NCBI GenBank assembly: GCA_033764965.1
Contig: JANRIN010000031.1
Coordinates: forward strand, 5,677-69,676
From: JSC-12 sp033764965
GTDB lineage: Bacteria; Cyanobacteriota; Cyanobacteriia; Leptolyngbyales; Leptolyngbyaceae
DNA: 64,000 nt
Direction of reading: 5' to 3'
The position numbers and the translations under genes were made by a program. Below, one piece after another: positions 43,062 to 51,282 of the stretch. A model generated the notes under the pieces. That model was not told the DNA's origin. It did not search any database and worked only from the letters and a program-made list of their open reading frames with translations. Each line of letters starts with the position of its first letter. Position 1 is the stretch's first letter.

Positions 43062-43136
43062 AAAAGCATGAGGAAATGAATCCGCTTCAGGCAAAGCGAT
43101 CGCCAACCTGTTCTTACTGTTAGACCTGATGAATCC

Positions 43137-43179
43137 GTAGTGAGAAATACAAAACCTACCATCTCTCAGCGCCTAAGGT
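43137..43179 (+). promoter_or_regulatory. NtcA-activated promoter P1 of the Nit1C cluster
   Basis: GTAGTGAGAAATAC at 43137-43150 matches GTA-N8-TAC; 23 bp later TAAGGT (43174-43179) matches the TAN3T -10 of NtcA class II promoters. The spacing is canonical. It should drive the flavin oxidoreductase gene under nitrogen limitation. Confidence 0.78.
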
Positions 43180-43203
43180 GACAACACGTTCGTTAACCAC
43201 CAC

Positions 43204-44502
43204 ATGAGGCATTCGGCAATGCAAAGCCATTATCCAGTTGTGATTGTCGGCGGCGGGCAGGCAGGCTTATCCATGAGCTACTGCCTGAAGCAGCGGGGTT
43301 TTGACCATATCATTTTTGAGAAACACACGATCGCCCACGCCTGGCGATCTCAGCGCTGGGATTCCTTTTGTCTGGTGACACCCAACTGGCAGTGCAAACT
43401 TCCTGGCTATCCCTATCCCGGCAAAGACCCCCACGGGTTCATGCAGAAGGATGAAATTGTTCAGTATGTTGAAAGCTATGCGGCATCCTTTGCTCCACCG
43501 GTTCAAGAAGGCGTTGAAGTATTCAGTGTACGGAAATCAAATAGTCAGAATGGGTTTGAAATCTCTACGTCCTTGGGAGAATTCACAGCCGATCAGGTGG
43601 TGATTGCAGTGGGCGGTTATCATCAACCGAAAATTCCCCGCCTTGCAGAGCGGCTTCCAGCGCACATTGTACAGCTTCATTCCTCCACGTACAAAAATCC
43701 AGAACAACTGTCAGATCAAGCCGTTCTGGTAGTCGGTACAGGGCAATCCGGCTGCCAGATTGCAGAAGATTTACACCTGGCAGGGAAGCAAGTGCATCTC
43801 TGTGTGGGGAGTGCGCCTAAATCGCCGCGTCGTTACCGGGGCAAGGATGTAGTGGATTGGCTAGACCAAATGGGCTACTACGATTTATCCATTGACGAGC
43901 ATCCCCAGAAGGAGAAAGTACGGGCGAAAGCCAATCACTACTTAACTGGACGCAATGGTGGTCACGAAATCGATCTACGTCAATTTGCGTTGGAGGGCAT
44001 GAAACTTTACGGCAGACTCAAAGATATAGCTCAAACTACGATCGAGTTTAAGCATGATTTGAGAGATAACTTAGACCAGGCAGATGCCGTTTCAGAAAGT
44101 ATCAAAAAAACGATTGATGCTTTCATTGAAACGAATCAAATTGACGCGCCCGTAGATTCGGTTTATCAACCTGTTTGGCAACCAACGGAAGAGATTCTGC
44201 ATTTGGATTACGAGCAGGCGAATATCGGGACTGTCATTTGGTGTACGGGGTTTCAGTCAAACTTTGGCTGGATTGAAGTTCCGGTGTTCGATGGCAAGGG
44301 CTACCCCGGACACGAACGCGGAGTTACTCCCATCTGGGGGCTATACTTCCTGGGCTTACCCTGGCTGTATACCTGGGGGTCTGGACGCTTCTCCGGGATT
44401 GCTCAAGATGCCAATTACCTGGCTGATTACATCGCAGCGCGGAAAAAACAGTCATCGGTGAATGATTGGAGTGTCGTCAACGAGTTTTTATTAGGTTCGT
44501 AA
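43204..44502 (+). CDS. MSMEG_0569-family flavin-dependent oxidoreductase (Nit1C)
   Basis: About 432 residues with two dinucleotide-binding motifs, VVIVGGGQAGLSMSYCL (FAD) near the N-terminus and VLVVGTGQSGCQIAEDL (NAD(P)H) midway, and the flavin-monooxygenase-like stretch with CTGFQSNFGW. Members are linked to the Nit1C nitrilase cluster; the substrate is not established as far as I know. ATG 43204, or 43219 (MQSHYPVVIVGGG). Its promoter P1 lies just upstream. It is the first gene of the cluster and is separated from the next by a second NtcA promoter. Confidence 0.88.
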   Translation: MRHSAMQSHYPVVIVGGGQAGLSMSYCLKQRGFDHIIFEKHTIAHAWRSQRWDSFCLVTPNWQCKLPGYPYPGKDPHGFMQKDEIVQYVESYAASFAPPVQEGVEVFSVRKSNSQNGFEISTSLGEFTADQVVIAVGGYHQPKIPRLAERLPAHIVQLHSSTYKNPEQLSDQAVLVVGTGQSGCQIAEDLHLAGKQVHLCVGSAPKSPRRYRGKDVVDWLDQMGYYDLSIDEHPQKEKVRAKANHYLTGRNGGHEIDLRQFALEGMKLYGRLKDIAQTTIEFKHDLRDNLDQADAVSESIKKTIDAFIETNQIDAPVDSVYQPVWQPTEEILHLDYEQANIGTVIWCTGFQSNFGWIEVPVFDGKGYPGHERGVTPIWGLYFLGLPWLYTWGSGRFSGIAQDANYLADYIAARKKQSSVNDWSVVNEFLLGS

Positions 44503-44515
44503 GGAATTTTAGCAA

Positions 44516-44533
44516 CCTATCGAAATCAATAGG
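44516..44533 (+). promoter_or_regulatory. Dyad CCTAT-N8-ATAGG upstream of the Sll0783-like gene
   Basis: CCTATCGAAATCAATAGG has perfect 5-bp inverted arms around 8 bp. The copy at 43044-43061 differs at two positions. The distance to the NtcA box (93 bp) is identical at both places. Confidence 0.62.
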
Positions 44534-44608
44534 GGAGAGCGATTTGATTGTATCTGAAAGAGAAATACGATCGCGGTTACTGCCGGAATCACTAGACTTC
44601 CAGCTTTC

Positions 44609-44651
44609 GTAGTTAGAAATACAAAACAAGGCTTCCATTAGCTTCTACGCT
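44609..44651 (+). promoter_or_regulatory. NtcA-activated promoter P2 of the Nit1C cluster
   Basis: GTAGTTAGAAATAC at 44609-44622 matches GTA-N8-TAC; TACGCT at 44646-44651 is a TAN3T -10 element 23 bp downstream. It is expected to drive the seven-gene run that starts at 44692. The box is 12 of 14 identical with related P1 flanking (GAAATACAAAAC shared). Confidence 0.8.
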
Positions 44652-44691
44652 GACTCTGAACTTTTTCTATCCCGCTTAAGGAGAAAATTCC

Positions 44692-45174
44692 ATGCCTGAG
44701 GTTACTCTTCCATTTCACCAAACTGGCGATTTCCTGGTCGATTACGAAGAAAAAGTGTTTCCCGATGTGCAGGCAGAACCGGGGGAAAAAGCACTGGTGA
44801 CGTTTCACACGGTTGCCTTTGAAGGCTCGATCGGGTTCGTTAACCTATTGCAAGCCACCCGTTTGCAGCGGAAAGGATTTGAAACCTCCGTGTTGCTCTA
44901 CGGTCCTGGTGTGACTTTGGGTGTGCAACGAGGTTTTCCCAAGTTGGGTGACGCAGCCTTTCCCGGACACCAAAACTTCAATGATCAAATCAGTAAATTT
45001 ATGTCAGAAGGGGGCAAAGTCTATGCCTGCCGATTTGCGCTGCAAGCTCTTTACGGTCATGGTGAACCCTCGCTCATTCCTGGCATTCGTCCGATTAATC
45101 CCTTGGATGTGTTGGATTTGATCTTGCTGCATCGCAAGGATGGCGCATTTATTCTTGATACCTGGACGCTCTAA
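44692..45174 (+). CDS. MSMEG_0572/Sll0783 family nitrogen-starvation response protein
   Basis: 160 residues, soluble, with TVAFEGSIGFVNLLQATRLQRKGFET and FGPG-like LLYGPGVTLGVQRGF, a DsrE/F-like look. In Synechocystis the homologue Sll0783 is strongly induced on nitrogen starvation and needed for polyhydroxybutyrate build-up; the biochemical role is not known. ATG 44692 with AAGGAGAA seven bases upstream. It leads the nitrilase operon; only two bases separate its stop from the nitrilase ATG. Confidence 0.92.
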   Translation: MPEVTLPFHQTGDFLVDYEEKVFPDVQAEPGEKALVTFHTVAFEGSIGFVNLLQATRLQRKGFETSVLLYGPGVTLGVQRGFPKLGDAAFPGHQNFNDQISKFMSEGGKVYACRFALQALYGHGEPSLIPGIRPINPLDVLDLILLHRKDGAFILDTWTL

Positions 45175-45176
45175 TC

Positions 45177-46214
45177 ATGAATCACTCACGGATAGTTCGA
45201 GCCGCTGCCGTTCAGATTAGCCCCGTGTTGTTTAGTCGGGATGGCACAACGGAGAAAGTTTTGCAGGCGATCGCCAAAGCGGCGGCTGAAGGTGCCCAAC
45301 TGGTGGTTTTCCCAGAAACCTTTGTGCCGTACTATCCTTACTTCTCGTTTGTGCAATCGCCTGTGTTGATGGGTAAGGAGCATATGCGGTTGTACGAGGA
45401 AGCCGTAACCGTACCGGGGGCTGTGACGGATGCGGTCAGCCGAGCTGCCCGTTCCTATGGCATTGTGGTGGTGTTAGGGGTGAATGAGCGAGATAACGGC
45501 TCGCTTTATAACACCCAACTCATCTTTGATGCGGATGGTTCCCTGGTGTTGAAGCGGCGGAAAATCACTCCCACCTACCACGAACGCATGGTTTGGGGGC
45601 GGGGAGATGGTTCGGGGCTGAAAGTGCTGGATACGGCAGTTGGTAAGCTGGGCGCTCTGGCGTGTTGGGAGCATTACAACCCGCTGGCTCGGTTTGCGCT
45701 AATGGCACAGCACGAACAAATTCATTGTGCCCAGTTTCCGGGTTCTCTGGTAGGGCAAATTTTCACGGATCAAATTGAAGTGACGATTCGCCATCATGCG
45801 CTGGAATCAGGTTGTTTTGTGGTGAATGCAACGGGCTGGCTAACGCCTGAACAGGTGCAGCAGATTACCCCCGACGAGCGCCTGCAAAAAGCGCTGAGTG
45901 GGGGTTGCAACACTGCCATCATCAGCCCAGAAGGCACCCATCTCTGTCCGCCAATCACAGAAGGGGAGGGCATCGCGATCGCCGATCTCGACTTTTCTCT
46001 GATCACCAAACGCAAACGCATGATGGATTCTGTGGGGCACTACTCACGCCCTGATTTACTCCAGCTTCAGGCGAACCTGGAAACTCAATCGCTGCTGCGA
46101 TCGTCCTCCAGCCCAGCCGCTGGTTCACCTCTACCAACGGCTGGTTTGATTTCCACTCCCTATATGCCCGAATTCGCCGAATTGCCCTTACCCGCTCCGC
46201 TGCCGGATGCTTAG
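45177..46214 (+). CDS. Nit1 / Nit6803-type nitrilase
   Basis: 345-residue carbon-nitrogen hydrolase. Catalytic triad visible: Glu 47 (FPETFVP), Lys 129 (RRKITPTYHE, with a second Glu at 136) and Cys 163 (ALACWEHYNP). Related to Synechocystis Sll0784. The C-terminal 35 residues are Ser/Pro-rich. Nit1C nitrilases are linked to cyanide assimilation in some bacteria; the native substrate here is unknown. The TAG stop falls at the first bases of a dispersed repeat (46213-46259), so the extreme C-terminus may have been altered by it. ATG 45177. Confidence 0.94.
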   Translation: MNHSRIVRAAAVQISPVLFSRDGTTEKVLQAIAKAAAEGAQLVVFPETFVPYYPYFSFVQSPVLMGKEHMRLYEEAVTVPGAVTDAVSRAARSYGIVVVLGVNERDNGSLYNTQLIFDADGSLVLKRRKITPTYHERMVWGRGDGSGLKVLDTAVGKLGALACWEHYNPLARFALMAQHEQIHCAQFPGSLVGQIFTDQIEVTIRHHALESGCFVVNATGWLTPEQVQQITPDERLQKALSGGCNTAIISPEGTHLCPPITEGEGIAIADLDFSLITKRKRMMDSVGHYSRPDLLQLQANLETQSLLRSSSSPAAGSPLPTAGLISTPYMPEFAELPLPAPLPDA

Positions 46215-46324
46215 GAATGAGAATTTAATAACTCCGAAATCTTTCTGTACGGGCGAACGGCGGTTCGCCCCTCCGCAGACTAACCCTTCCCCACTTTCCT
46301 GTACGGGCAAACGGCGGTTCGCCC
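46213..46324. repeat. Dispersed repeat plus two GGGCGAAC-GTTCGCCC hairpins
   Basis: The 47 bp at 46213-46259 (beginning AGGAATGAGAATTTAATAAC) match 58626-58672 with three differences. Within it and following, GGGCGAAC (46251-46258) pairs with GTTCGCCC (46263-46270), and a near copy (GGGCAAACGGCGGTTCGCCC) recurs at 46305-46324. A repeat cluster, 150 bp long in all, separates the nitrilase and radical SAM genes. Confidence 0.75.
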
Positions 46325-46373
46325 ATCAACCCATTAATCTTTCTCCCTGTTCCCAATCTTTTGACCTGACCCT

Positions 46374-47459
46374 ATGAATAAGCAGCAGCTAATCACCGAG
46401 CTTCAGTCCCAGGGGTTGAAGCTAATTGACCCTAGCCTGGGAGCCGCCGGACGCAAAGGCGGTGCTGGCCCGTCTGATCACAAAGCGGTGACGGTGGATG
46501 GAACAACGGTGATGGTGCCTGTGTTCAACAGTCCAGCCGCCCGATCGCCCTACACGATCGCGGTCAACGCATCAGAACCCTTGCTGCTGGAACGAGAGGG
46601 CGAAGTGGTGTCTGCCATTACGCTGCCCCAACCGCCCCAGTTCTACAACCTGGCGACAGCGGACGGCATTCCTTACTGGAAAATTGCCCTATTGCACAGT
46701 CGAGATGTGTTGGCAACTACGGTTTTGCAAACTTGTATGCGGTACACCGATCCAGCGACGGCTTGCCAGTTTTGTGCGATCGGTCAATCTCTAGAAGCAG
46801 ACAAAACAATCGCTCGTAAAACTCCGGCACAGTTGGCAGAAGTGGCAGAGGCAGCCGTCCGTCTGGATGGCGTAAAACATTTGATCATGACTACGGGTAC
46901 GCCCAACACTAGCGATCGCGGGGCAGCCTACTTATCTGAATGTGCGCGAGCAGTGCGATCGCGAGTTAATTTACCAATACAGGCTCAGTGTGAACCACCA
47001 GATGATTTTCACTGGTTCGATCGCATGAAAGCGGCTGGGGTGGATAGTTTGGGGATGCACCTGGAAGCAGCAGATCCGATCGTTCGCGCCAAAATTATGC
47101 CAGGGAAGGCTTCGGTGCCGTTAGAGCATTACTATCGGGCATTTGATGCGGCGGTAAAGGTATTTGGGCGAGGACAGGTGAGTACCTACTTATTAGCAGG
47201 GTTGGGAGACAGTCTGGCAACGCTGGTGGAGATGTGCGATCGCTTAATCCAAATGGGGGTGTATCCCTTTGTGGTGCCGTTTGTGCCTATTAGTGGAACA
47301 CCTTTGGCAAATCATCCTTCGCCCAAGAGCGAGTTCATGTTGATGGTGTATGAGCAGGTGGGGGCATTGCTGAAGCGAGCAGGAATGTCATCGGCTGAGA
47401 TGAAGGCAGGATGTGGGAAATGTGGGGCGTGTTCGGCGCTATCACAGTTTGAAACGTGA
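46374..47459 (+). CDS. MSMEG_0568-family radical SAM protein (Nit1C)
   Basis: 361 residues. A cysteine cluster TCMRYTDPATACQFCAIG (Cys 121, 131, 134) gives CX9CX2C, unlike the usual CX3CX2C of radical SAM enzymes; LIMTTGTPNTSDRG and GMHLEAADP follow with barrel-type strands. The C-terminus adds GCGKCGACS. In family terms it is the radical SAM member of the Nit1C cluster (Sll0785-like); substrate unknown. ATG 46374, 159 bp after the nitrilase. Confidence 0.9.
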   Translation: MNKQQLITELQSQGLKLIDPSLGAAGRKGGAGPSDHKAVTVDGTTVMVPVFNSPAARSPYTIAVNASEPLLLEREGEVVSAITLPQPPQFYNLATADGIPYWKIALLHSRDVLATTVLQTCMRYTDPATACQFCAIGQSLEADKTIARKTPAQLAEVAEAAVRLDGVKHLIMTTGTPNTSDRGAAYLSECARAVRSRVNLPIQAQCEPPDDFHWFDRMKAAGVDSLGMHLEAADPIVRAKIMPGKASVPLEHYYRAFDAAVKVFGRGQVSTYLLAGLGDSLATLVEMCDRLIQMGVYPFVVPFVPISGTPLANHPSPKSEFMLMVYEQVGALLKRAGMSSAEMKAGCGKCGACSALSQFET

Positions 47460-47468
47460 TTAAAGGTA

Positions 47469-47523
47469 ACTGTCACTGGTCATTCGTCAGTTGTCCTTCG
47501 CGAATAACCAATGACCAATGACA
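47469..47523. repeat. Short TCATTGG-type tandem repeat
   Basis: GTCACTGGTCATTCGTCAGT and AATAACCAATGACCAATGAC lie between the radical SAM and GNAT genes and could form a loose hairpin. The same type is found at 1777-1851 and inside egtB. Confidence 0.55.
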
Positions 47524-47577
47524 AAAGCCCTCCAGTAAAGACTTTGAGTTTACTCAGTTATACAGTCATCAATCGTT

Positions 47578-48087
47578 ATGCCTACTCAAAATTACCAGTT
47601 CAAACTCGCAACGACTGCTACTGAAATCGAAGCCTATTTTGATCTGCGGCGGGTCATTTTTGCGGAAGAACAACAACTGTTTCAGAACCATGATGAGGAT
47701 GAATTCGATCAAATCGCTTACCCGATCGTGGCAGTCGCAACCGAAACCAATCAAGTCGTGGGTGTGGTGCGAATTTATGAAACGAAACCGGGAATCTGGT
47801 ATGGGGGCAGGTTAGGCACTCATCCCGATTACCGCAAAGGTTGGCAAATCGGCAAAGGCTTGATTTACAAAGCTGTCAGCACGGCAAACACCTGGGGCTG
47901 TGAGCAATTTTTGGCGACGGTGCAACTCCAGAATGTGCGGTTTTTCCAGCGGTTGCACTGGCAGACCTTGAAAGAAATTGCCTTGCGCGATCGCCCCCAT
48001 CACTTAATGGAAGCGGATTTGGCGTATTATCCTCCGGGGGTTGAGCCTCGCCCTGGATTGGCTCGTCAGGCAAGAGAGGCATCCTGA
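47578..48087 (+). CDS. MSMEG_0567/Sll0786-family GNAT acetyltransferase (Nit1C)
   Basis: 169 residues of GNAT fold: YFDLRRVIFAEEQQLF, VVGVVRIYETKPGIWYGGRLGTHPDYRKGWQIGKG-type acetyl-CoA loop (GRLGTHPDYRKGWQIGKG), and CEQFLATVQLQNVRFFQRLH. Acceptor unknown. ATG 47578. Its stop TGA overlaps the ATG of the next gene by one base (TGATG), indicating coupled translation. Confidence 0.9.
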   Translation: MPTQNYQFKLATTATEIEAYFDLRRVIFAEEQQLFQNHDEDEFDQIAYPIVAVATETNQVVGVVRIYETKPGIWYGGRLGTHPDYRKGWQIGKGLIYKAVSTANTWGCEQFLATVQLQNVRFFQRLHWQTLKEIALRDRPHHLMEADLAYYPPGVEPRPGLARQAREAS

Positions 48088-49046
48088 TGTTGGCGGAACT
48101 GGTTGCCCATCTGCAACAATCTCTCAGTCTGTTGCAAAAACAGGACATCCAAACGGCATCCCAGGCATTGACTACTTACCAACCGTTCCAGGATGCCAAT
48201 ATTCTGCTGGGGGACGATTGTGCCGCACTTCCCGACGGGGATGGGTACTTGTTGCTGGCAACCGAAGGGCTGCTTCCTGCCTTTCTAGAATCCGAACCCT
48301 GGTTTGCAGGCTGGTCAGCGGTGATGGTGAATGTGAGTGACATTTACGCGATGGGTGGACGACCGATCGCCGTTGTGGATGCGCTTTGGAGTCAACCCAA
48401 TGCGGATCTGGAATACCTCTGGAATGGCATGAAAGCCGCAGCCCAGACTTACAACGTGCCGATCGTGGGTGGACACACTAACTGCCACAGTCCCTACAAT
48501 GCTCTGGCGGTGGCAATTCTAGGGCGTGCCACCCACCTGATCACCAGTTTCAACGCCCAACCGGGAGATACGCTCCTGCTGACAACCGATTTTCGTGGCA
48601 AAGCTCATCCCACCTACCCCTTTTGGGATGCGGCAACATCCGCTGATCCAGCGCAACTGCGGGCTGATTTGGCGATTTTGCCAGAGTTAGCCGAAATGGG
48701 ATTGTGCGACGCGGGTAAAGACATCAGCATGGGGGGATTGGTGGGAACGTTGCTGATGTTGCTGGAAACGTCTGGCTGTGGAGCAGTGCTGCAAGTGGAT
48801 CAGGTGCCTTGCCCTGATAGTTTGCCTCTGGAACGCTGGCTGATTAGCTTTCCCAGTTATGGCTTTTTGCTGAGTGTGCGTCCTGAAAAAGTAGCGGCTG
48901 TCCGGTCGCGCTTCCAACAGCAAGGCTTAGTCTGCGAAGCGATCGGGAAAGTGCAGCCGACTCAGGAATTAGTGTTGCGATCGCAAGATGAATCTGCTGT
49001 TTTTTGGGATTTAGCTCAACAAAAACTCACTGGTTTTGCCCCGTGA
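48087..49046 (+). CDS. Sll0787-family AIR synthase-like protein (Nit1C)
   Basis: 319 residues of the PurM/SelD/ThiL-like ATP-binding fold: LLGDDCAALPDGDGYLLLAT, a Gly/Asp pocket, MVNVSDIYAMGGRPIAVVDAL, VGGHTNCHSPYNALAVAILG, and KDISMGGLVGTLLMLLE. Such proteins phosphorylate or amidate small substrates; the one here is unknown. It overlaps the GNAT gene by one base and its TGA overlaps the start (GTGA) of the glycosyltransferase. Confidence 0.91.
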   Translation: MLAELVAHLQQSLSLLQKQDIQTASQALTTYQPFQDANILLGDDCAALPDGDGYLLLATEGLLPAFLESEPWFAGWSAVMVNVSDIYAMGGRPIAVVDALWSQPNADLEYLWNGMKAAAQTYNVPIVGGHTNCHSPYNALAVAILGRATHLITSFNAQPGDTLLLTTDFRGKAHPTYPFWDAATSADPAQLRADLAILPELAEMGLCDAGKDISMGGLVGTLLMLLETSGCGAVLQVDQVPCPDSLPLERWLISFPSYGFLLSVRPEKVAAVRSRFQQQGLVCEAIGKVQPTQELVLRSQDESAVFWDLAQQKLTGFAP

Positions 49047-50263
49047 CACAAAACAACTCCCTCCGGATTGCGCTGTTTACTTACTCTACTAAACCCAGAG
49101 GCAGCGTGATTCATACTTTAGAACTGGCGGAAGCCCTACACAAACTGGGTCATGCTGTGTGTGTTTATGCGTTAGATAAAGATGGTCAAGGATTTGATTA
49201 TCCATTGTCTTGCAATTACTATTTGATTCCAGCTAAACCAGCCCCAAACCAAATCGATCAACTAATTCAGCAACGGATTCAGGAGTTTGTCGAGTACTTG
49301 AACATAGACCAGTTAAATTATGATTGTTACCATGCTCAAGATTGCCTCAGCGCCAATGCTTTAGCCATCCTCGCGCAACAACAAAAGATCTCTGGTTTTA
49401 TTCGTACCGTGCATCACATTGAGGATTACGTCAGCCCTTATCTGCAACACTGTCAGGATCGTTCTATTCGGGCAGCGGCATTGTGTTTGTGCGTCAGCGA
49501 TCGCTGGCAAACCGAACTCCAGCAGCAGTACCAGATTCCTGCTCCCAGAGTGGTAAACGGAGTGAACACTCAACGATTCTCACCGTTGCCAAACGGCTCA
49601 GAATCATCCTTGAAGCAACGCTTAGGACTCACTGGCGCACCGATTTATTTAACCGTAGGTGGGATTGAACCGCGCAAAAATTCTATTCGCTTGCTGCAAG
49701 CCTTCAAGCATGTTCTAGAAGACCATCCCACAGCCCAGTTGGTGATTGCGGGCGGTGCAACCCTGTTTGATTACCAGCCCTATCGATCGGAATTTTTTGC
49801 CCAGGTTGAAGCCCTCGAAATTGCGATAGATCGTTCCCTGGTGTTGCCTGGAGTAATTGCAGATGTTGACCTGCCTGCGCTCTATCGCACTGCGGATGCT
49901 TTCGTTTTTCCTTCTCTCGTCGAAGGTTGGGGCTTGGTCGTGCTGGAAGCGATCGCCTCCGGCTTACCCGTCATCACCTCCCAAGAGCCGCCCTTCACCG
50001 AATTTCTCGATTCGACTCAGGCGCTTCTCGTTGATCCCAACTCAACAGCGGCGATCGCCCAGGCAATGCAAAAAATTTTGGATCCAGTAGTGGCAAGTCA
50101 ATTGAAACAAGCCAGTCAGTCCGTTTTGACACACTATGATTGGCAAACCTCCGCCCAAATGCACCTGTTTCACTATCGAGAATTGCTTAGTCGGCAGAAT
50201 GTATGCAAATCACCAAAAAATCTAGACTTAGGTAGGATAATCACCTGCCCATCCATCCCCTAG
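49043..50263 (+). CDS. MSMEG_0565-family glycosyltransferase (Nit1C)
   Basis: 406-residue GT4-type glycosyltransferase, GT-B fold. N-terminal segment LRIALFTYSTKPRGSVIHTLELAEAL, YHAQDCLSANALAIL, donor half with LTVGGIEPRKNSIRLLQAF, and EX7E region FPSLVEGWGLVVLEAIASGLPVI. The GTG at 49043 overlaps the upstream stop (GTGA). Acceptor unknown. It belongs to the Nit1C set, suggesting a glycosylated product or signal. Confidence 0.9.
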   Translation: MTQNNSLRIALFTYSTKPRGSVIHTLELAEALHKLGHAVCVYALDKDGQGFDYPLSCNYYLIPAKPAPNQIDQLIQQRIQEFVEYLNIDQLNYDCYHAQDCLSANALAILAQQQKISGFIRTVHHIEDYVSPYLQHCQDRSIRAAALCLCVSDRWQTELQQQYQIPAPRVVNGVNTQRFSPLPNGSESSLKQRLGLTGAPIYLTVGGIEPRKNSIRLLQAFKHVLEDHPTAQLVIAGGATLFDYQPYRSEFFAQVEALEIAIDRSLVLPGVIADVDLPALYRTADAFVFPSLVEGWGLVVLEAIASGLPVITSQEPPFTEFLDSTQALLVDPNSTAAIAQAMQKILDPVVASQLKQASQSVLTHYDWQTSAQMHLFHYRELLSRQNVCKSPKNLDLGRIITCPSIP

Positions 50264-50277
50264 CCCCCATCCCCCTT

Positions 50278-50565
50278 ATGCCCGAAATTCGCTTTCAAAT
50301 TCAATGGCCCGATGGCTCCCAGGATATTTGCTACTCCCCGTCCCTGGTCGTTAAAGACTACTTCGCACCTGCTGAAGAATATTCCTTAGAAGACTTTGTG
50401 CAACGATCGCGCACCGCTTTGCACATTGCCAGCGATCGAGTGAAAGCCAAATATGGTCGTCCTTGCGGCTTGGCATTGGGACAACTGCAAGACATCGAAG
50501 CAAAATCCCTTCAGTTTCATGATGTATCTGAACCGAAAGTCCGCTTGATTCGATTTATTGAGTAG
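50278..50565 (+). CDS. MSMEG_0570-family nitrogen-starvation protein (Nit1C)
   Basis: 95 residues, soluble: MPEIRFQIQWPDGSQDICYS, VVKDYFAPAEEYSLEDFVQR, and the C-terminal KVRLIRFIE. Matches the small last member of Nit1C clusters as I recall it. Function unknown. ATG 50278, 14 bp after the glycosyltransferase stop. Confidence 0.87.
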   Translation: MPEIRFQIQWPDGSQDICYSPSLVVKDYFAPAEEYSLEDFVQRSRTALHIASDRVKAKYGRPCGLALGQLQDIEAKSLQFHDVSEPKVRLIRFIE

Positions 50566-50617
50566 GGGGAAGGGGGATGGGGGTTGGCTGTTCCTGATAT
50601 CCATCCCCTATTCCCCC
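50565..50617. terminator. G-rich/C-rich hairpin at the end of the Nit1C operon
   Basis: GGGGGAAGGGGGATGG (50565-50580) pairs imperfectly with CCATCCCCTATTCCCCC (50601-50617) between two convergent genes. No U-tract follows, so it may stabilise or pause transcripts instead of acting as a full intrinsic terminator. Confidence 0.55.
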
Positions 50618-50622
50618 ATCCC

Positions 50623-51225
50623 CTATCTCCCTTTCAAGAAGCCCTTAGTTACAGAGTCGTCAATTAAGTGCTGGATGAAGTCCCAGAGTTGTGGGGCACC
50701 TGTGGCGATCGGGGCGGCTCGGTGCAAAACGCGATCGCGAGTGATGTTGTGTTGTTTCCAGGTGCCGCCATTAGTTTGGTAATTATTCAGCATCGGCTGG
50801 AGCCGATCGAGGGAGGCAGCAAACTGGGCTTCTAGGGATTGCTGTGCCTCAAATTCATCCCACAGGTTGCGGAACTCGGTGGCTTGCTCCGGTGGCAGCA
50901 GGCTAAACAACCGATCGGCAGCTTGAAGTTCGCGATCGGCTTTGCTCTGGTTATGTTGTACGTCGTAGCAGAAAGTATCTCCCGCATCGATTTCAACGAG
51001 GTCGTGAATCAGCAGCATCTTGATCACGCGCAAAATATCAACCGGAGCGGGGGCGTATTCTGCCAGCACCACAGCCATCAGGGCAATGTGCCAGGAGTGT
51101 TCAGCGCTATTTTCCCGCCGAGAACTATCCGTTAGCAGGGTTTGGCGCAGGATGCCCTTGAGTTTGTCGATCTCGATGATGAATTGAATCTGTTGCGCCA
51201 GTCGGGCTTGTGAAGATAGAAGCAT
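50623..51225 (-). CDS. HD-domain hydrolase, YfbR-like
   Basis: 200 residues with the HD metal motif: ENSAEHSWHIALM (His), LLIHDLVEIDAGD (His-Asp), and a later Asp. Similar to the HD family of 5'-nucleotidases and phosphohydrolases. ATG 51225 is preferred to the TTG at 51243. It is convergent with the Nit1C operon and precedes, on the same strand, nothing related. Confidence 0.83.
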   Translation of the reverse strand: MLLSSQARLAQQIQFIIEIDKLKGILRQTLLTDSSRRENSAEHSWHIALMAVVLAEYAPAPVDILRVIKMLLIHDLVEIDAGDTFCYDVQHNQSKADRELQAADRLFSLLPPEQATEFRNLWDEFEAQQSLEAQFAASLDRLQPMLNNYQTNGGTWKQHNITRDRVLHRAAPIATGAPQLWDFIQHLIDDSVTKGFLKGR

Positions 51226-51282
51226 GTACGGAGATAATAGCAACTGCCGACTTAATTGAAAGTATTGTGCCAGATTTTGAAC

